Source: Chrysomallon squamiferum
Lineage: Eukaryota; Mollusca; Gastropoda; Neomphalida; Peltospiridae
Assembly: GCA_012295275.1 (NCBI GenBank)
Contig: CM022678.1
Location: forward strand, 9,982,595-10,034,677
Direction: 5' to 3'
Length of the DNA: 52,083 nucleotides
The notes below the pieces were generated by a model, which was given only the letters and a program-made list of their open reading frames with translations, was not told where the DNA came from and did not search any database. Below are positions 26,089 through 37,651 of this stretch, one piece after another. The position numbers were made by a program, and so were the translations under genes. Position 1 is the first letter of the stretch, and every line of letters begins with the position of its first letter.

Positions 26089-26626
26089 GTGTTCTAAGAT
26101 ATTTAAAAATATCATTTTCAAAGTCAATTCCACGATTACATTGTCGTGCGAGATATGTGTTTTTCAAGAAAAGTAGCTCGTCACATTGCGAGAAACGATT
26201 TCTGTTCTAGTGATCTGCTTAATTAACTTGCAGCATTCGTTTTACTCACATATGTTTAGTGTGTTGAAGGGTTTTTGTGATTTTCTCTTTTCTTCATACA
26301 ATTTATTACAGCTGACCTCCTTTATTATATTAATCTTGTCTGCCTGCAATTTCCAAGAGGCTGTCGTCTTCCTTCTCATATTAAGAGTGACGTCACAAGG
26401 TTAAATTTAGCAAGTTCGTAATGCACTTTTATTTTACAAATACGACTAAGTAAATAAACAGTTTATTTAGTGTATTTATAATATATTTATAATTTATAAT
26501 AAACAGTGTTACATCTGCAAGTTTATATATTTATCATTTCATTTTATGTAGTATTTCTATTTACCATTGGTCGTATGACTTAAATGGAATTAATATGTAA
26601 TTTTTACCTCCAGTAGGTTGTTTTCA

Positions 26627-26628
<2 letters not shown>
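25381..26628 (+). other. 5' flank / presumed promoter and 5' UTR of gene B
   Basis: Conserved with 6400-7480 (inverse) and 46990-48190. (ATT)n at 25998-26086, and a conserved CRE palindrome at 26388. A 72-codon frame at 26186 is also open in C but begins with TTG and is broken in A, so it is treated as noncoding. Confidence 0.5.
26388..26395. promoter_or_regulatory. CRE-type palindrome upstream of gene B
   Basis: TGACGTCA, 296 bp before the ATG, conserved with 6581-6588 and 47935-47942. Confidence 0.4.

Positions 26629-26684
<56 letters not shown>
26629..26684 (+). repeat. (ATT)n run-up to a likely 5' UTR acceptor
   Basis: The (ATT)n ends in TTCACAG, two bases before the ATG of the RING exon. 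The same arrangement exists in A and C, suggesting a noncoding first exon upstream. Confidence 0.7.
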
Positions 26685-26685
<1 letters not shown>

Positions 26686-26690
26686 CAGAT

Positions 26691-26976
26691 ATGGCAACAG
26701 CTTCAAACTCCGATGACAACATTTCGTGTTCTCTGTGTTTGGAAATTTTTGACAAACCAAGAGTTTTTTCATGTGGACATTCGTTCTGCTTGAAATGCCT
26801 GCAGAATTACATCAGCACAAATTACAACAACAACGACACAGAAATAAGCTGCCCGTTCTGCAGGCAGAATGTCCACATTCCAGACAGCACGAAACCAGTG
26901 GAAACATGGGCAGCTCAATTCTCTATAAACAAGTCACTGGTGGACGCCATTAACAAAATAGAACATTCAAAGTTTT
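26691..26976 (+). CDS. TRIM-like gene copy B, exon 1 (RING finger)
   Basis: Encodes 95 residues plus one base up to a GTGAGT donor at 26977. Complete C3HC4 RING: C13/C16, C28/H30, C33/C36 and C54/C57, beginning with CSLCLEIFDKP and with CGHSFC in the centre. It is followed by the helical FSINKSLVDAINKI linker typical of TRIM proteins after the RING. The expected role is E2 binding and ubiquitin transfer. It differs from copy C at roughly 14 of 286 bases, mostly amino-acid changing, and from copy A at about 15%. The spliced product enters exon 2 in phase 1 (intron 26977-27260). Confidence 0.9.
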
Positions 26977-27226
26977 GTGAGTCAGCAGTGTTGTGTTTAG
27001 ATTGAGCATTACAATACAATAATTTTAAAAAAATACACTGTCATTTTACTAAAAATATTTGTTGTGTATTAACTATCGTAGCATAATGAAATAGAGGACA
27101 TTTTATCTATAACATTTTTCTACTAAGATTTTACATTTAGTTGATAAAATAAATTCTATAACTCTTCACATTGTATGCATGTCTTTATTTATAGTAGTAG
27201 TACTAATTACTAATTCTATTATTATT

Positions 27227-27257
<31 letters not shown>

Positions 27258-27260
27258 CAG

Positions 27261-28687
27261 CTAAAAAGGGAGGTCACATTTCAGTTCTGAGTTCTGTTTG
27301 TGAGAGTCTAAAATCCTACAAAGAAATTCTTCAGACAGAGATGGATGATAAGATTGAGCAACTTCGCCAAGCCGTCGACATCAACGTCGTGGACACCACA
27401 GAAGAGGTCAGAAGGATTGGTAACACACTAATCACAGATTTCACAGCCGCAGTCCACAAAGAACAAGACAGGCTAATAAGAGAAATAGAAAAATCTCAGA
27501 ACTTTGTAAACTCAGAAATAGAAAATTGTTTAATGAACACAAACATCTGATTGATGAAAATGAAAAGTTTATAAAACTTGGTGAGGGTTTGTTAAAAGAA
27601 AAATCAGAGTCAGACATAAAAACAAATCTTCCAAAATTCACCGAACTTCAAAACACAACTTCAAAGTTTCTGTCAAATTCTCTTTCACAAATAGAAAAAG
27701 CAGAATTCAAAATAAATCTCAGAAAATCTGATAAAAAGAAAGAAATTTCTGTACACATTGGTGAAATTAACACAAACATCCAAACAGACACACAGATAGA
27801 CAGACAGACAGACACACTCAAACACACAGACACCATTAACACAGAAACACAACACACAGACACACAGATAGACAAACAGACAGACACACTCAAACACACA
27901 GACACCATTAACATAAAAACACAAGAAGATAAAAAAAATCCTTCTGTGTCTTCCATCCTGGTGTCAGGTGAGGACAAGAGTAAAATTGTTGTTAGTGATT
28001 GTTCCAATAAATGTGTAAAATGTTTTTGTTTAACAAAGAAAATCACTGATAAACAAACACGTGACTTCCACTGGTCCATGCGGTCTTGCTGAGTCACGTG
28101 GTCAGCAGGGTGATGTTGTTGTTGTCGTTGCTCTGCCAGATGAAAATAAAATATTGTTTTTAAATTTGGAAAACTTCAAACTGATAAAAACAATTACAAC
28201 TGGTAAAAAGTATCAGTTTATCTCTGTGTTACCTGGCAACCGTCTCGCGGTCACTGGTGGGTGGTCTAATCAGTGCTTGGACATACTGACAGACAGTGGT
28301 CAGCTCATTAATTCTATCTCAACAGATTTGATCCCCAGTCCGTGCAGTCTCACAGTTCACGATCAATGTCTGATTGTTGTGTCACAGAGAGAAAACAGTT
28401 TATTTTGTGTGACGTCATCAGGTGACGTCAAATGGAAGTCACGTGATTCAGACAAACTGAGAGACTTGAGAGGTGTTACATGTGACAGGGAGGGAAATAT
28501 TTTTGTTTGTGATTTTGAAATAGAAATTGTGTTGTTCAGCTGTCTCGAGATGGTAACATTACACGTGACATCCTCACTGACCAGGATGGACTGTCCAGAC
28601 CTTGTGTGTGTCTGTTGTGATGACAACAAACTCTACGTGGCACAGTTTAACAATGAAATAAAAATATTTACGTGGTGTAAAAAGTAA
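27261..28687 (+). pseudogene. TRIM-like gene copy B, exon 2 (coiled coil + NHL-like propeller), several frameshifts
   Basis: Starts after a (TTTA)n-TTTCAG acceptor. The coiled coil is coded from about 27330 to 27700. The linker at 27770-27920 holds two copies of a ~66-bp unit (DTQIDRQTDTLKHTDTIN). Propeller strands run from 28090 to 28687 and end FTWCKK-stop. Compared with A and C there is a 1-bp loss near 27522 (stop at 27548-27550), a 1-bp gain near 28036, a 2-bp gain near 28519 and a 1-bp gain near 28605. The last two compensate each other. As spliced, the product is about 190 residues: RING plus the first half of the coiled coil. Whether this is a pseudogene or an uncorrected long-read assembly cannot be told from sequence alone. 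Confidence 0.85.
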
Positions 28688-28734
28688 ACTTCAAACTGTC
28701 TGCTAAGTTAGTTTCACTGAACTGTTTTGAAGTT
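28687..28734 (+). other. Post-stop stem-loop, gene B
   Basis: AACTTCAAAC pairs with GTTTTGAAGTT, overlapping the last base of the stop codon. Same as in A and C. Confidence 0.5.
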
Positions 28735-28762
28735 GAAAGTCCACAGACATTTCTTTCTGATA

Positions 28763-28768
28763 AATAAA
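28763..28768 (+). promoter_or_regulatory. Poly(A) signal of gene B
   Basis: AATAAA, 76 nt after the stop codon, the same distance as in A and C. Confidence 0.65.
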
Positions 28769-28964
28769 CAGAAAATCAATTATTTATTTATTATAAAGTA
28801 ATTAATTTAGTTAATTTGTTTACTTTCTTTATTTTTACTTTTAAATATGTTATTTATTTATTATGAATTACTTTATCGTTTAAACTTGCTAAATTACAAA
28901 ATAGATTTCACTTTAAAACAGACTCTGATTTACTTTTGAAATTTTCACCAAGTTTTGTCATTTT

Positions 28965-29548
<584 letters not shown>

Positions 29549-29621
29549 CACACACACACATACACACATACACAAATACACACATACATACACACACACA
29601 CATACACACACACACACATAC

Positions 29622-29679
<58 letters not shown>

Positions 29680-29684
29680 ACACA

Positions 29685-29724
<40 letters not shown>

Positions 29725-29799
29725 TACACATACACATACAGCCACACACACACACACACATACACACACAAATACACACACACACACATACATACACAC

Positions 29800-29879
<80 letters not shown>

Positions 29880-29960
29880 TACACACATACACACATACAC
29901 ACACATACACACACAAAATAAACATAAACAGAGACACACAACACACACACACACACACAC
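29549..29960. repeat. (AC)n with ATAC interruptions
   Basis: About 410 bp of AC dinucleotides with ACATACA interruptions. The Cys-Val frames on the minus strand are repeat translations. Confidence 0.96.
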
Positions 29961-30339
29961 ATACAAACTGTTGTTTTAATACACACATGTTACACAAATT
30001 CGTCTTCTTATTATTATTATTATTATAACATATTATCATTATTATGACTATTACATACAGACATACACACACACACACACATATACACAGATAACACACA
30101 CACAAACATACATACACACACACACACATATATACACAAATACACACATCCAGACACATATAAAATACACACAAAATAAAATTAAATCAGAAAAACAACA
30201 CACACACACACATATGTACATAAACTGTTGTTTTTAATGACAATGTTGGCTTTTTTCTTCTTCGTCTTATTGTTGTTATTATTATTATTATAACTATTAT
30301 CATTATTATGACTATTATTACAAATTACAGACATACACA
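29961..30339. repeat. Two AC-rich/ATT-rich blocks in tandem
   Basis: A composite of AAACTGTTGTTTT, CTTCTTATTATTATT, TTATCATTATTATGACTATT and AC-rich DNA occurs at 29965-30090 and again at 30225-30340, so a ~260-bp unit is duplicated. Confidence 0.7.
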
Positions 30340-30930
30340 CACACAAAGTATACTTACATAGATACAAACACACATAACATAATGGATAAAGATAAAACAC
30401 ACACACAAAGTATACTTACATAGATACACACACACACTGATACACATAATAGAGATAAAGATAAAACACACACAAAGTATACTTACATAGATACAAACAC
30501 ACACTGATACACATAATGGAGAAAAAGATAAAACACACACAAAGTATACTTACATAGATACACACACACACACACTGATACACATAATAGAGATAAAGAA
30601 AAACACACACAAAGTATACTTACATAGATACACACACACACACTGATACACATAATGGAGATAAAGATAAAACACGCACAAAGTATACTTACATAGATAC
30701 ACACACACACACTGATACACATAATGGAGATAAAGTCAAAACACGCACAAAGTATACTTATATAAATACACACACAGTGATACACATAAAGTACATAAAA
30801 GTCAAAACATGCACACAAGTATAGTTATTTTGATGCACACACAATGATACACCTAATGTAGAATATAATGTAGATAAAACACGTACAAAATATACTTACA
30901 TAGGTACACACACATAATACTAAATCTTAA
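30340..30930 (-). repeat. ~69-bp minisatellite, about 9 units
   Basis: Units contain AAAGTATACTTACATAGATA, CACTGATACACATAATGGAG and ATAAAGATAAAACAC. Inverse orientation of the 2345-3030 array. Absent from copy C. Confidence 0.9.
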
Positions 30931-31323
30931 CACTAAGTACCTCGTCATTCACATTGATGAAATCTTTAATGTCAATGAACTTACAAAAGTATACTTATGT
31001 GCTAAGACTGATTTTAAAGATAACAAAATATAACTTTGTTTCTTACATGTTTAATGCACACACTTTAATAAACTTTGAGAAAAAGCAACTCTGTCAAAAC
31101 GAAAACAACATTTGATATCAATACATTTGATTAGTTCTTAAAAGTCCATGAGTTCTTAAAGGTCCGTGAGAGATGTATGTTAGTATGTTAGTGAGCGTGT
31201 GTTTTTGTGTGAGAGCGATGGTATAATAATTTGTGTATACATCATTGTATATGTTTATGTATATGTACACCTCTCTGTGTATATGAGTATATGTGTGTCT
31301 CAATGTATGTGTATGTATGTATG

Positions 31324-31354
<31 letters not shown>

Positions 31355-31504
31355 GTATATATATATATATGTATATATATGTATATATATATGAAGCATT
31401 ATTAGTAACATAACCACCAATATTGCATCTACTAGCACTACGATAACGATCACCTAAATAACATTATGACTACCACAACGACTGTTGTTTCCAATACCCA
31501 CCAT
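30931..31504. other. Spacer containing the segment that is inverted in copy C
   Basis: About 30990-31205 matches the reverse complement of 51175-51390. It is followed by TATG/TGTA-rich repeats to 31390 and a GCATTATTAGTAACATAACC block common to all copies. Copy A lacks 30931-31390. No gene is seen. Confidence 0.65.
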
Positions 31505-31635
31505 ACTAGTTCCACCACAACTACTGCTACTGTAACCACCATTACTATTACAGCCACTAATACTATTACTACAACTACTACTACTACTACTACTTGTACC
31601 AATATTGCGAATGCTATTTTTGCTGTTTATTACCA

Positions 31636-31685
<50 letters not shown>

Positions 31686-31985
31686 GACTGCTATGACGAC
31701 TGCACATAACACTAATAAGAAAAACACAGCTGCAAAATGAAAGAGAGGGAAACGTTTTGTTTCTAAAATTATTTACCAGTGTAACCCATGCTAAACACTC
31801 AGAAAATAAAATACGAGTATGTTTTATCAGTTTTATTTTTTAAGCTAATAATTTTACAGTGTGTAATTATTTTTATTTTTATTAGCAATATTAGTATTAG
31901 TATTAATGAGAATGTAAAAGATTTCGCTGGCATTTCAGTTAAAACACATTTTTGTATTTTTCAACTGAAAGACTGATTTAATATT

Positions 31986-32132
<147 letters not shown>

Positions 32133-32216
32133 CTGTGTTTTTGAGAGACTGGTTATCTGTGATAGAAAGAAAAATGTGGGTGCAAAAGAAACTAATATCT
32201 CGTTACTTCTATCTTC

Positions 32217-32758
32217 ACACACACACACACACAGACACACAGACACACCACACACACACACACACGTACACACACACACAGACTCACACACACACAGACA
32301 CAGACTCACACACACAGTCACACACACACACAGACACACACACACAGACACACACACACAGACATACACACACACATTCCACACAGGCACAGATACACAT
32401 ACACAGACACACACACAGACAGACACACACACACACAGACACACACAGGCACTGACACACACACACACAGACACACAAACACACACGCAGACACACACAC
32501 AGACACACACACACAGGCACAGACACACACACGTACGCACAGACAGGCACAGACACACACAAACAGACACACACACACAGAGACACACACAGACACACAC
32601 ACACACGCAGACACACACACTCAGGCACAGACACACACTTACGCACACACAGGCACATACACACACACAGACAGACACACACACAGGCACAGACACACAT
32701 ACAGACACACACACAGACAGACAGACACACATACAGGCACAGACACACACACACACAG

Positions 32759-32790
<32 letters not shown>

Positions 32791-32792
32791 AG

Positions 32793-32830
<38 letters not shown>

Positions 32831-32905
32831 ATACACACACATACACAGACATACACACACATACACAGAAAACACACACACACACACACACACAGGCACA
32901 GACAC
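32217..32905. repeat. (AC)n/(ACAG)n complex repeat, ~690 bp
   Basis: AC dinucleotides with frequent CAGACACA and AGGCACAGACAC interruptions, forming irregular higher-order units. Open frames on both strands are repeat translations. Confidence 0.95.
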
Positions 32906-33101
32906 ACCGTTGTACGAGTACGTTTATTTGCACACACAACGTGACACATGGAAACAGGTAACAGTTAATTACTTTATTCCTAGTTGTACACTGCTAACGA
33001 TCAGATTATGAAAACATAAATTAATATCACTTTTTCATGTCAAAGATTCTTTTTGTTTCTTTTTATTTTGCATAAACAGTTTTATTTATTACAATTTTAT
33101 C

Positions 33102-33103
<2 letters not shown>

Positions 33104-33189
<86 letters not shown>
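33104..33189. repeat. (GA)n microsatellite
   Basis: Uninterrupted GA tract of about 86 bp. Confidence 0.97.
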
Positions 33190-33192
<3 letters not shown>

Positions 33193-33451
33193 TGGATGGA
33201 CCTGAAAGATAAATAGTAAAAATTGCTTCATAATTCTCTTTTCTTTTTTTTTAATCGAAGAAAATGTAAGTATTTTACCTTGTAAAATAATAAAACAGAT
33301 ATTAAAAAGCTGCATCCTTTGTTCTTTTGATATCGTAGATCAATTTAAAATCCGTGTTTTATTTTATTTTTCATGTAGCACCTTATGCCAATTTCTGTTT
33401 GTATTTTCTTCTTTGTTTTCCCTTCTGTATATTTATCTCTTTATTCATTTC

Positions 33452-33490
<39 letters not shown>

Positions 33491-34260
33491 TCTTCTTGTT
33501 TCTTGCTTTATTTTATTTATTAATTTTAGTTTGTTATTCCGTATTATTTTGGAAATAAGTTAATTAATCAAACGAGAAATAATCGAGTAATGCGCAGAAA
33601 CAAAGACATCTGTCATTAAGTGTGATTTGTAAAACGTTTTCATATCTGTCTGTTTTCTAATTTATTTTGTTTGTAATCAACACAAATGTTACAAACGATC
33701 TGAAAGCAGCAGACGTTCTTACTTTCAGGAATAAATATATAAATACTGCAAAAATGAGCGAATTAATTAATGCATGCCCTGAAACACATTTGTTACTTGT
33801 ATTGTTTTCCAGCTAGCGTAATACACATATTGATCAGTATATTTATTTGGGTTACAGCTACGAGTCAAAAGTTTTCACTTAAAAAAGACTGTGCTATGTA
33901 ACACGACCTTTTCCAAGAACAAAATGTTTTGTTGTTGATAGTAATAAATGGTTGTGACCGCTAAGCAGGTTTTCCAGCGTCAAAACAGTGGACTGCTAGT
34001 ACTAGTTATAGACTTGTAATAAATAAAGAAATAATAAAATAAAATAAGTAAAATTAAAAATGCTCGTTATATTAATGTGTCGACGACGCAAACATATTTT
34101 TTCGCGTTAGGTTAATTTCATGTTTTACGTGTTTATTACGCGGTATTATATCGAAACAAAACCAGTTTAAACTATGATAAATGTATTTTAACTGAAATAC
34201 TTTTCAAATAAAGATAGTTTTCAGTACAGAAACCATGTTATGTAATATGTTGTTGATTTA
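33190..34260. other. AT-rich spacer, unique in the window
   Basis: (ATT)n at 33456-33490. The rest is complex AT-rich sequence without a coding or RNA feature that I can support. Confidence 0.5.
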
Positions 34261-34342
34261 TACAGTGGAACCTCGAGTTACGAACTTAACTGGTTCAAGA
34301 ATTCGGTTCGTAAACCGAACTGTATGTAAACCGAAGCGATGT
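34261..34342 (+). mobile_element. Solo terminal end of a Tigger/pogo-like DNA transposon or MITE
   Basis: TA followed by CAGTGGAACCTCGAGTTACG, then an internal inverted motif (GGTTCGTAAACCGAA). The CAGTGGAACCTCG start after a TA is a form typical of Tc1/mariner-superfamily (pogo/Tigger) ends. No matching GGTTCCACTG end is seen nearby, so the element is truncated or fused to other DNA. Confidence 0.45.
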
Positions 34343-34421
34343 CAGACACAGGAACGTCGCTCTCATGTTTTGCAATTATATCTTTCTTAACCTCTCCTGT
34401 GACACATTCATACTGTGAGAG

Positions 34422-34476
<55 letters not shown>

Positions 34477-34477
34477 T
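34422..34477. repeat. (GT)n microsatellite
   Basis: Pure GT tract of about 56 bp. Confidence 0.95.
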
Positions 34478-34704
34478 GTGAAATGAGGAATGAGTACGTA
34501 CGTGTAAATCAGAGTGGATAGAAGAGCTGTTTAATTGTGAAAATGTTAACATGTTTATTATGTGATTACATCATTATTCATCTGTGTATTTCACACAACA
34601 CTTCCTTACGGTATGTCAGAGAAAATGAATAAAATGAATAATAACTAAATAAAAATTTAAAAATATTTTATATTATGTTTCCACCTAGTTTTAGTGTGAG
34701 ATAA

Positions 34705-35012
34705 CAGCCCATAGATTCCTATGTACAGCAGAGTCTTCCCTTACTCTGTTACGTCAATGTCTCCAAAATCTACACAGTAATCAGCCCATAGATTCCTATG
34801 TACAACTCAGTCTTCCCTTACTCTGTTACGTCAATGTCTCCAGAATCTACACGGTAATCAGCACATAGATTCCTATGTACAGCTCAGTATTCCCTTACTC
34901 TGTTACGTCAATGTCTCCAAAATCTACACAGTAATCAGCCCATAGATTCCTATGTACAACTCAGTCTTCCCTTACTCTGTTACGTCAATGTCTTCAAAAT
35001 CTACACGGTAAT
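34705..35012 (+). repeat. 77-bp tandem array, 4 units
   Basis: Units start CAGCCCATAGATTCCTATGT and contain TTCCCTTACTCTGTTACGTC and CAATGTCTCCAAAATCTACA. Starts at 34705, 34782, 34859 and 34936 give an exact 77-bp period. Confidence 0.93.
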
Positions 35013-35139
35013 CCAGAGCTTCAACAGTCCTGATGTCAACAGCTATGAAGGTTTCTGTTGTTCTGTTCAGAATATTTAATAATGATTATCTGAACAAAAT
35101 ATTTTCATTTATTTTAGACATTCCAGAAAGGTGTTGGTT

Positions 35140-35525
35140 AATGATGAAGTTATTGATACTGGGTGATGTTGTTGATAATAGAGTTATTGATATTGGTTGA
35201 TAATGAAGTTATTGATACTGGGTGATGTTGTTGATAATAGAGTTACTGATATTGGTTGATAATGAAGTTATTGATACTGGGTGATGTTGTTGATAATAGA
35301 GTTACTGTTATTGGTTGATAATGACAACTGTAGTTATTGATACTGGGTGATGTTTTTGATATAAAGAGGAACTGATGGATTGGTTGATTTAATGAAGTTA
35401 TTAAGTTTTTTTTACTGGGTGATGATGTTGATACTAGAGTTATTGATATTGGTTGATAATGAACTTATTGATACTGGGTGATGTTGATAATAGAGTTACT
35501 GATATTGGTTGATAATGAAGTTATG
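35140..35525 (+). repeat. 59-bp tandem array, about 6 units
   Basis: Units contain GATACTGGGTGATGTTGTTG, ATAATAGAGTTACTGATATT and GGTTGATAATGAAGTTATT. The first three are spaced exactly 59 bp and later ones are degenerate (66 bp and longer). Confidence 0.9.
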
Positions 35526-36775
35526 ATTTAATGTTTTAATCTAATGGACAAAGTCTAATGAAAAATATAAATCAAATTTTGAAACTGTTTGTATTCGTTT
35601 AGTTTAAATAAAAACGTCAATTACGTCAATTTGTTTTTCAGTGCAAATAAAAAAATACTTTGATGTAAAAATATAAGAAAATAAATATAGAAAAATTAAA
35701 CGAAAGACGAAGAATGATTGAATACGAGATAATTATTAGAAGAGAATAATGAAAAAACGATTGAGAAGAAAATAAGAAAAAGAGAAAGAAAGATGAGAAA
35801 ATAAAATGAACAGAAGACAATAAAATAAAATAAAAGTTAAACACATTAGTAATAATACTACTAATAATAAATAAATAAATAAATAAATAAAAGAAATTAA
35901 AAATAAAGGAGAAAGTTCAGGAAAAAAGAAAGAAGAAATATAAAAGCAGGTCAAGGTTGCAATGTTTGTTTCACTGTCTTTAGTGCGCGAGTTTCTTCAC
36001 GTATTAATAAAACCTAAAGTTAACTTAAAAAAATAAATAAAATAAAATAAAAAGGAAATGCGTGAATGTACAAATAAGACATTATCAGCATGTTATACAC
36101 TGTGTTACAATTAAAAACTTTGTATTCTGTATGGAGTGAATGTGTTCATAGTCTCTTTAAGTAAATTTATATATACTGTTTAAAAAAGTAAGGTGCTCTA
36201 ATAATGATTTTACAATTCAGAAATTTGTATGTAAGTTAACTGTGGGGAACGGCAATAAATATTATTAAATAAATGAAGGATCGGAACGAGTTTCATCGTC
36301 TGCATAAAAATGACTAAAAACAAAACGATAATAACTGTATCATCAATAGAATGAAAACAACAAAAACAGCAACATTGTAATTGTCCATAGAGATTAAACA
36401 CATTCCTGAAAATTGTCAAAATCCACAATAGCAGCTCTACTACACACACCAACATATACTTGCAATTTGTGATGCACGTGCGAAGTATGAAATTTGACAA
36501 ACGGACGTGGAAACGTATGTGAAAATAATATTTTCAGGTTCCCCCAAATTCGTTTGTAGAGTATATTAAATGAAAACGAAACAATAAATAAATGACAATA
36601 ATAATAACAATATAATGACAATAATAAGAAGAGAAAACAAGAATTTGTTTTTCACAGTTATACATATATATATAAATATAAAAATAATTTCTTGTTCTTG
36701 GGTTTTATTATTATTATTATTACTACTATTATTATTATAAAACAGTTATAATTAAGATTACTCACAGCACACTCA
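35526..36775. other. AT-rich spacer, unique
   Basis: Includes a purine-rich GAAA stretch (35640-35950) and (AAAT)n at 35866-35890. A minus-strand frame around 36394-36520 has ordinary composition but no acceptor or donor, so it is not called. Confidence 0.5.
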
Positions 36776-36883
36776 GTGTCTGTTTTGTTGGTGGTGAGGC
36801 TAAGGAAAATCACTGTTGTGTTAGAACACAAGCCAAACACAGTTCCGAAATGCCCAGGTCCAAAACTGTTTCCGATAAATTTA
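36776..36883 (-). CDS. Possible exon of an unidentified membrane protein, truncated by gap
   Basis: On the minus strand, an open frame leaves the gap and runs 36 codons to a perfect GTGAGT donor. It includes SFGPGHFGTVFGL and SNTTVIFLSLTTNKTD. The Gly-Phe motif followed by a hydrophobic stretch resembles a cytoplasmic loop and membrane helix of a major-facilitator-type transporter, but this is only a resemblance. The exon ends in phase 0. Its 5' part is inside the gap. Confidence 0.4.
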
Positions 36884-37083
36884 NNNNNNNNNNNNNNNNN
36901 NNNNNNNNNNNNNNNNNNNNNNNNNNNNNNNNNNNNNNNNNNNNNNNNNNNNNNNNNNNNNNNNNNNNNNNNNNNNNNNNNNNNNNNNNNNNNNNNNNNN
37001 NNNNNNNNNNNNNNNNNNNNNNNNNNNNNNNNNNNNNNNNNNNNNNNNNNNNNNNNNNNNNNNNNNNNNNNNNNNNNNNNNNN
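36884..37083. other. Assembly gap (200 N)
   Basis: Exactly 200 N, size probably arbitrary. Confidence 0.99.
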
Positions 37084-37268
37084 TGCCAATATAATTAAAT
37101 AATTAAAATTCTCTTTCACGGGAAAATACGTGATGACGAACTCTTAAAGGTAGTTTTTAAAATTTAGAATTAAATAATAAGCTTTATCGAGTTTTGTTTA
37201 ACAAACAAAGAATGTTTTAAAATGTATCAGTCTAAGCCGGCTTCCCTTGCTCTTTGATTTCGATTATT

Positions 37269-37433
37269 TCATTGATATCTACAGGAATCTAATACTTTGT
37301 AAACTTTGCACAGTCCGGTGGGCCCTTTTATGAAATGGAGGTTACTGAACATCGAAATCCTGACCTTGCTTTGACAAGTTTTTGCCAGCGGGATACGGAT
37401 AGATATTTTTCTCACTTGTTTTGGTTCTGTCAT
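37269..37433 (-). CDS. Small repeated open frame, 54 aa (copy D)
   Basis: Intact ATG-to-stop frame of the same length as 8602-8766, ending VLDSCRYQ, with several substitutions including KVRISMFSNLHFIKGPTG. Function unknown, and it may be chance within a repeat. Confidence 0.3.
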   Translation of the reverse strand: MTEPKQVRKISIRIPLAKTCQSKVRISMFSNLHFIKGPTGLCKVYKVLDSCRYQ

Positions 37434-37552
37434 TTTGCAGTGTAATCTGTGGAAACCCACATTCCTCTGTAGTCAGTGTAACATTCGATACCCAGCACTT
37501 CAGTATTAAATTAAACAAGATTTATTTCTGATGACGTAGTATTTTATCTGTG

Positions 37553-37651
37553 TCACGCGCTGGTTCTGAGTCATGTGATCAGCTGATTGTTGTCGTTCAG
37601 CCAGGAAAGAAAACAATTTTCTTACAAGTATCAGATCCGTACCTGAGTTAA
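37553..37651 (+). pseudogene. Diverged fragment of a TRIM-like propeller exon
   Basis: In one frame the plus strand reads SRAGSESCDQLIVVVQPGKK and continues TIFLQVSDP before a stop at 37649-37651. This aligns with the first propeller strand of copies A-C (ESRDQQGDVVVVVALPRENK, then ILFLNLENF). Nucleotide blocks such as GAGTCATGTGATCAGC and GTTGTCGTT are shared too. It is far more diverged than A, B or C are from one another, so it is probably the remains of an older family member. Confidence 0.5.

Noticed and set aside
26186-26404. 72-codon frame open in both B and C upstream of the RING exon
   Set aside because: No ATG at its start, broken in copy A, and lies in the presumed promoter/5' UTR. 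Being open in two near-identical copies is not independent evidence.
28363-28629. Minus-strand frame opposite exon 2 of gene B (and similar at 4245, 27648, 49222)
   Set aside because: Antisense shadows of the propeller and linker coding sequence. No splice signals of their own.
36394-36621. Minus-strand frame with ordinary amino-acid composition near the second gap
   Set aside because: No acceptor AG before the plausible part, no donor, and no recognisable domain.
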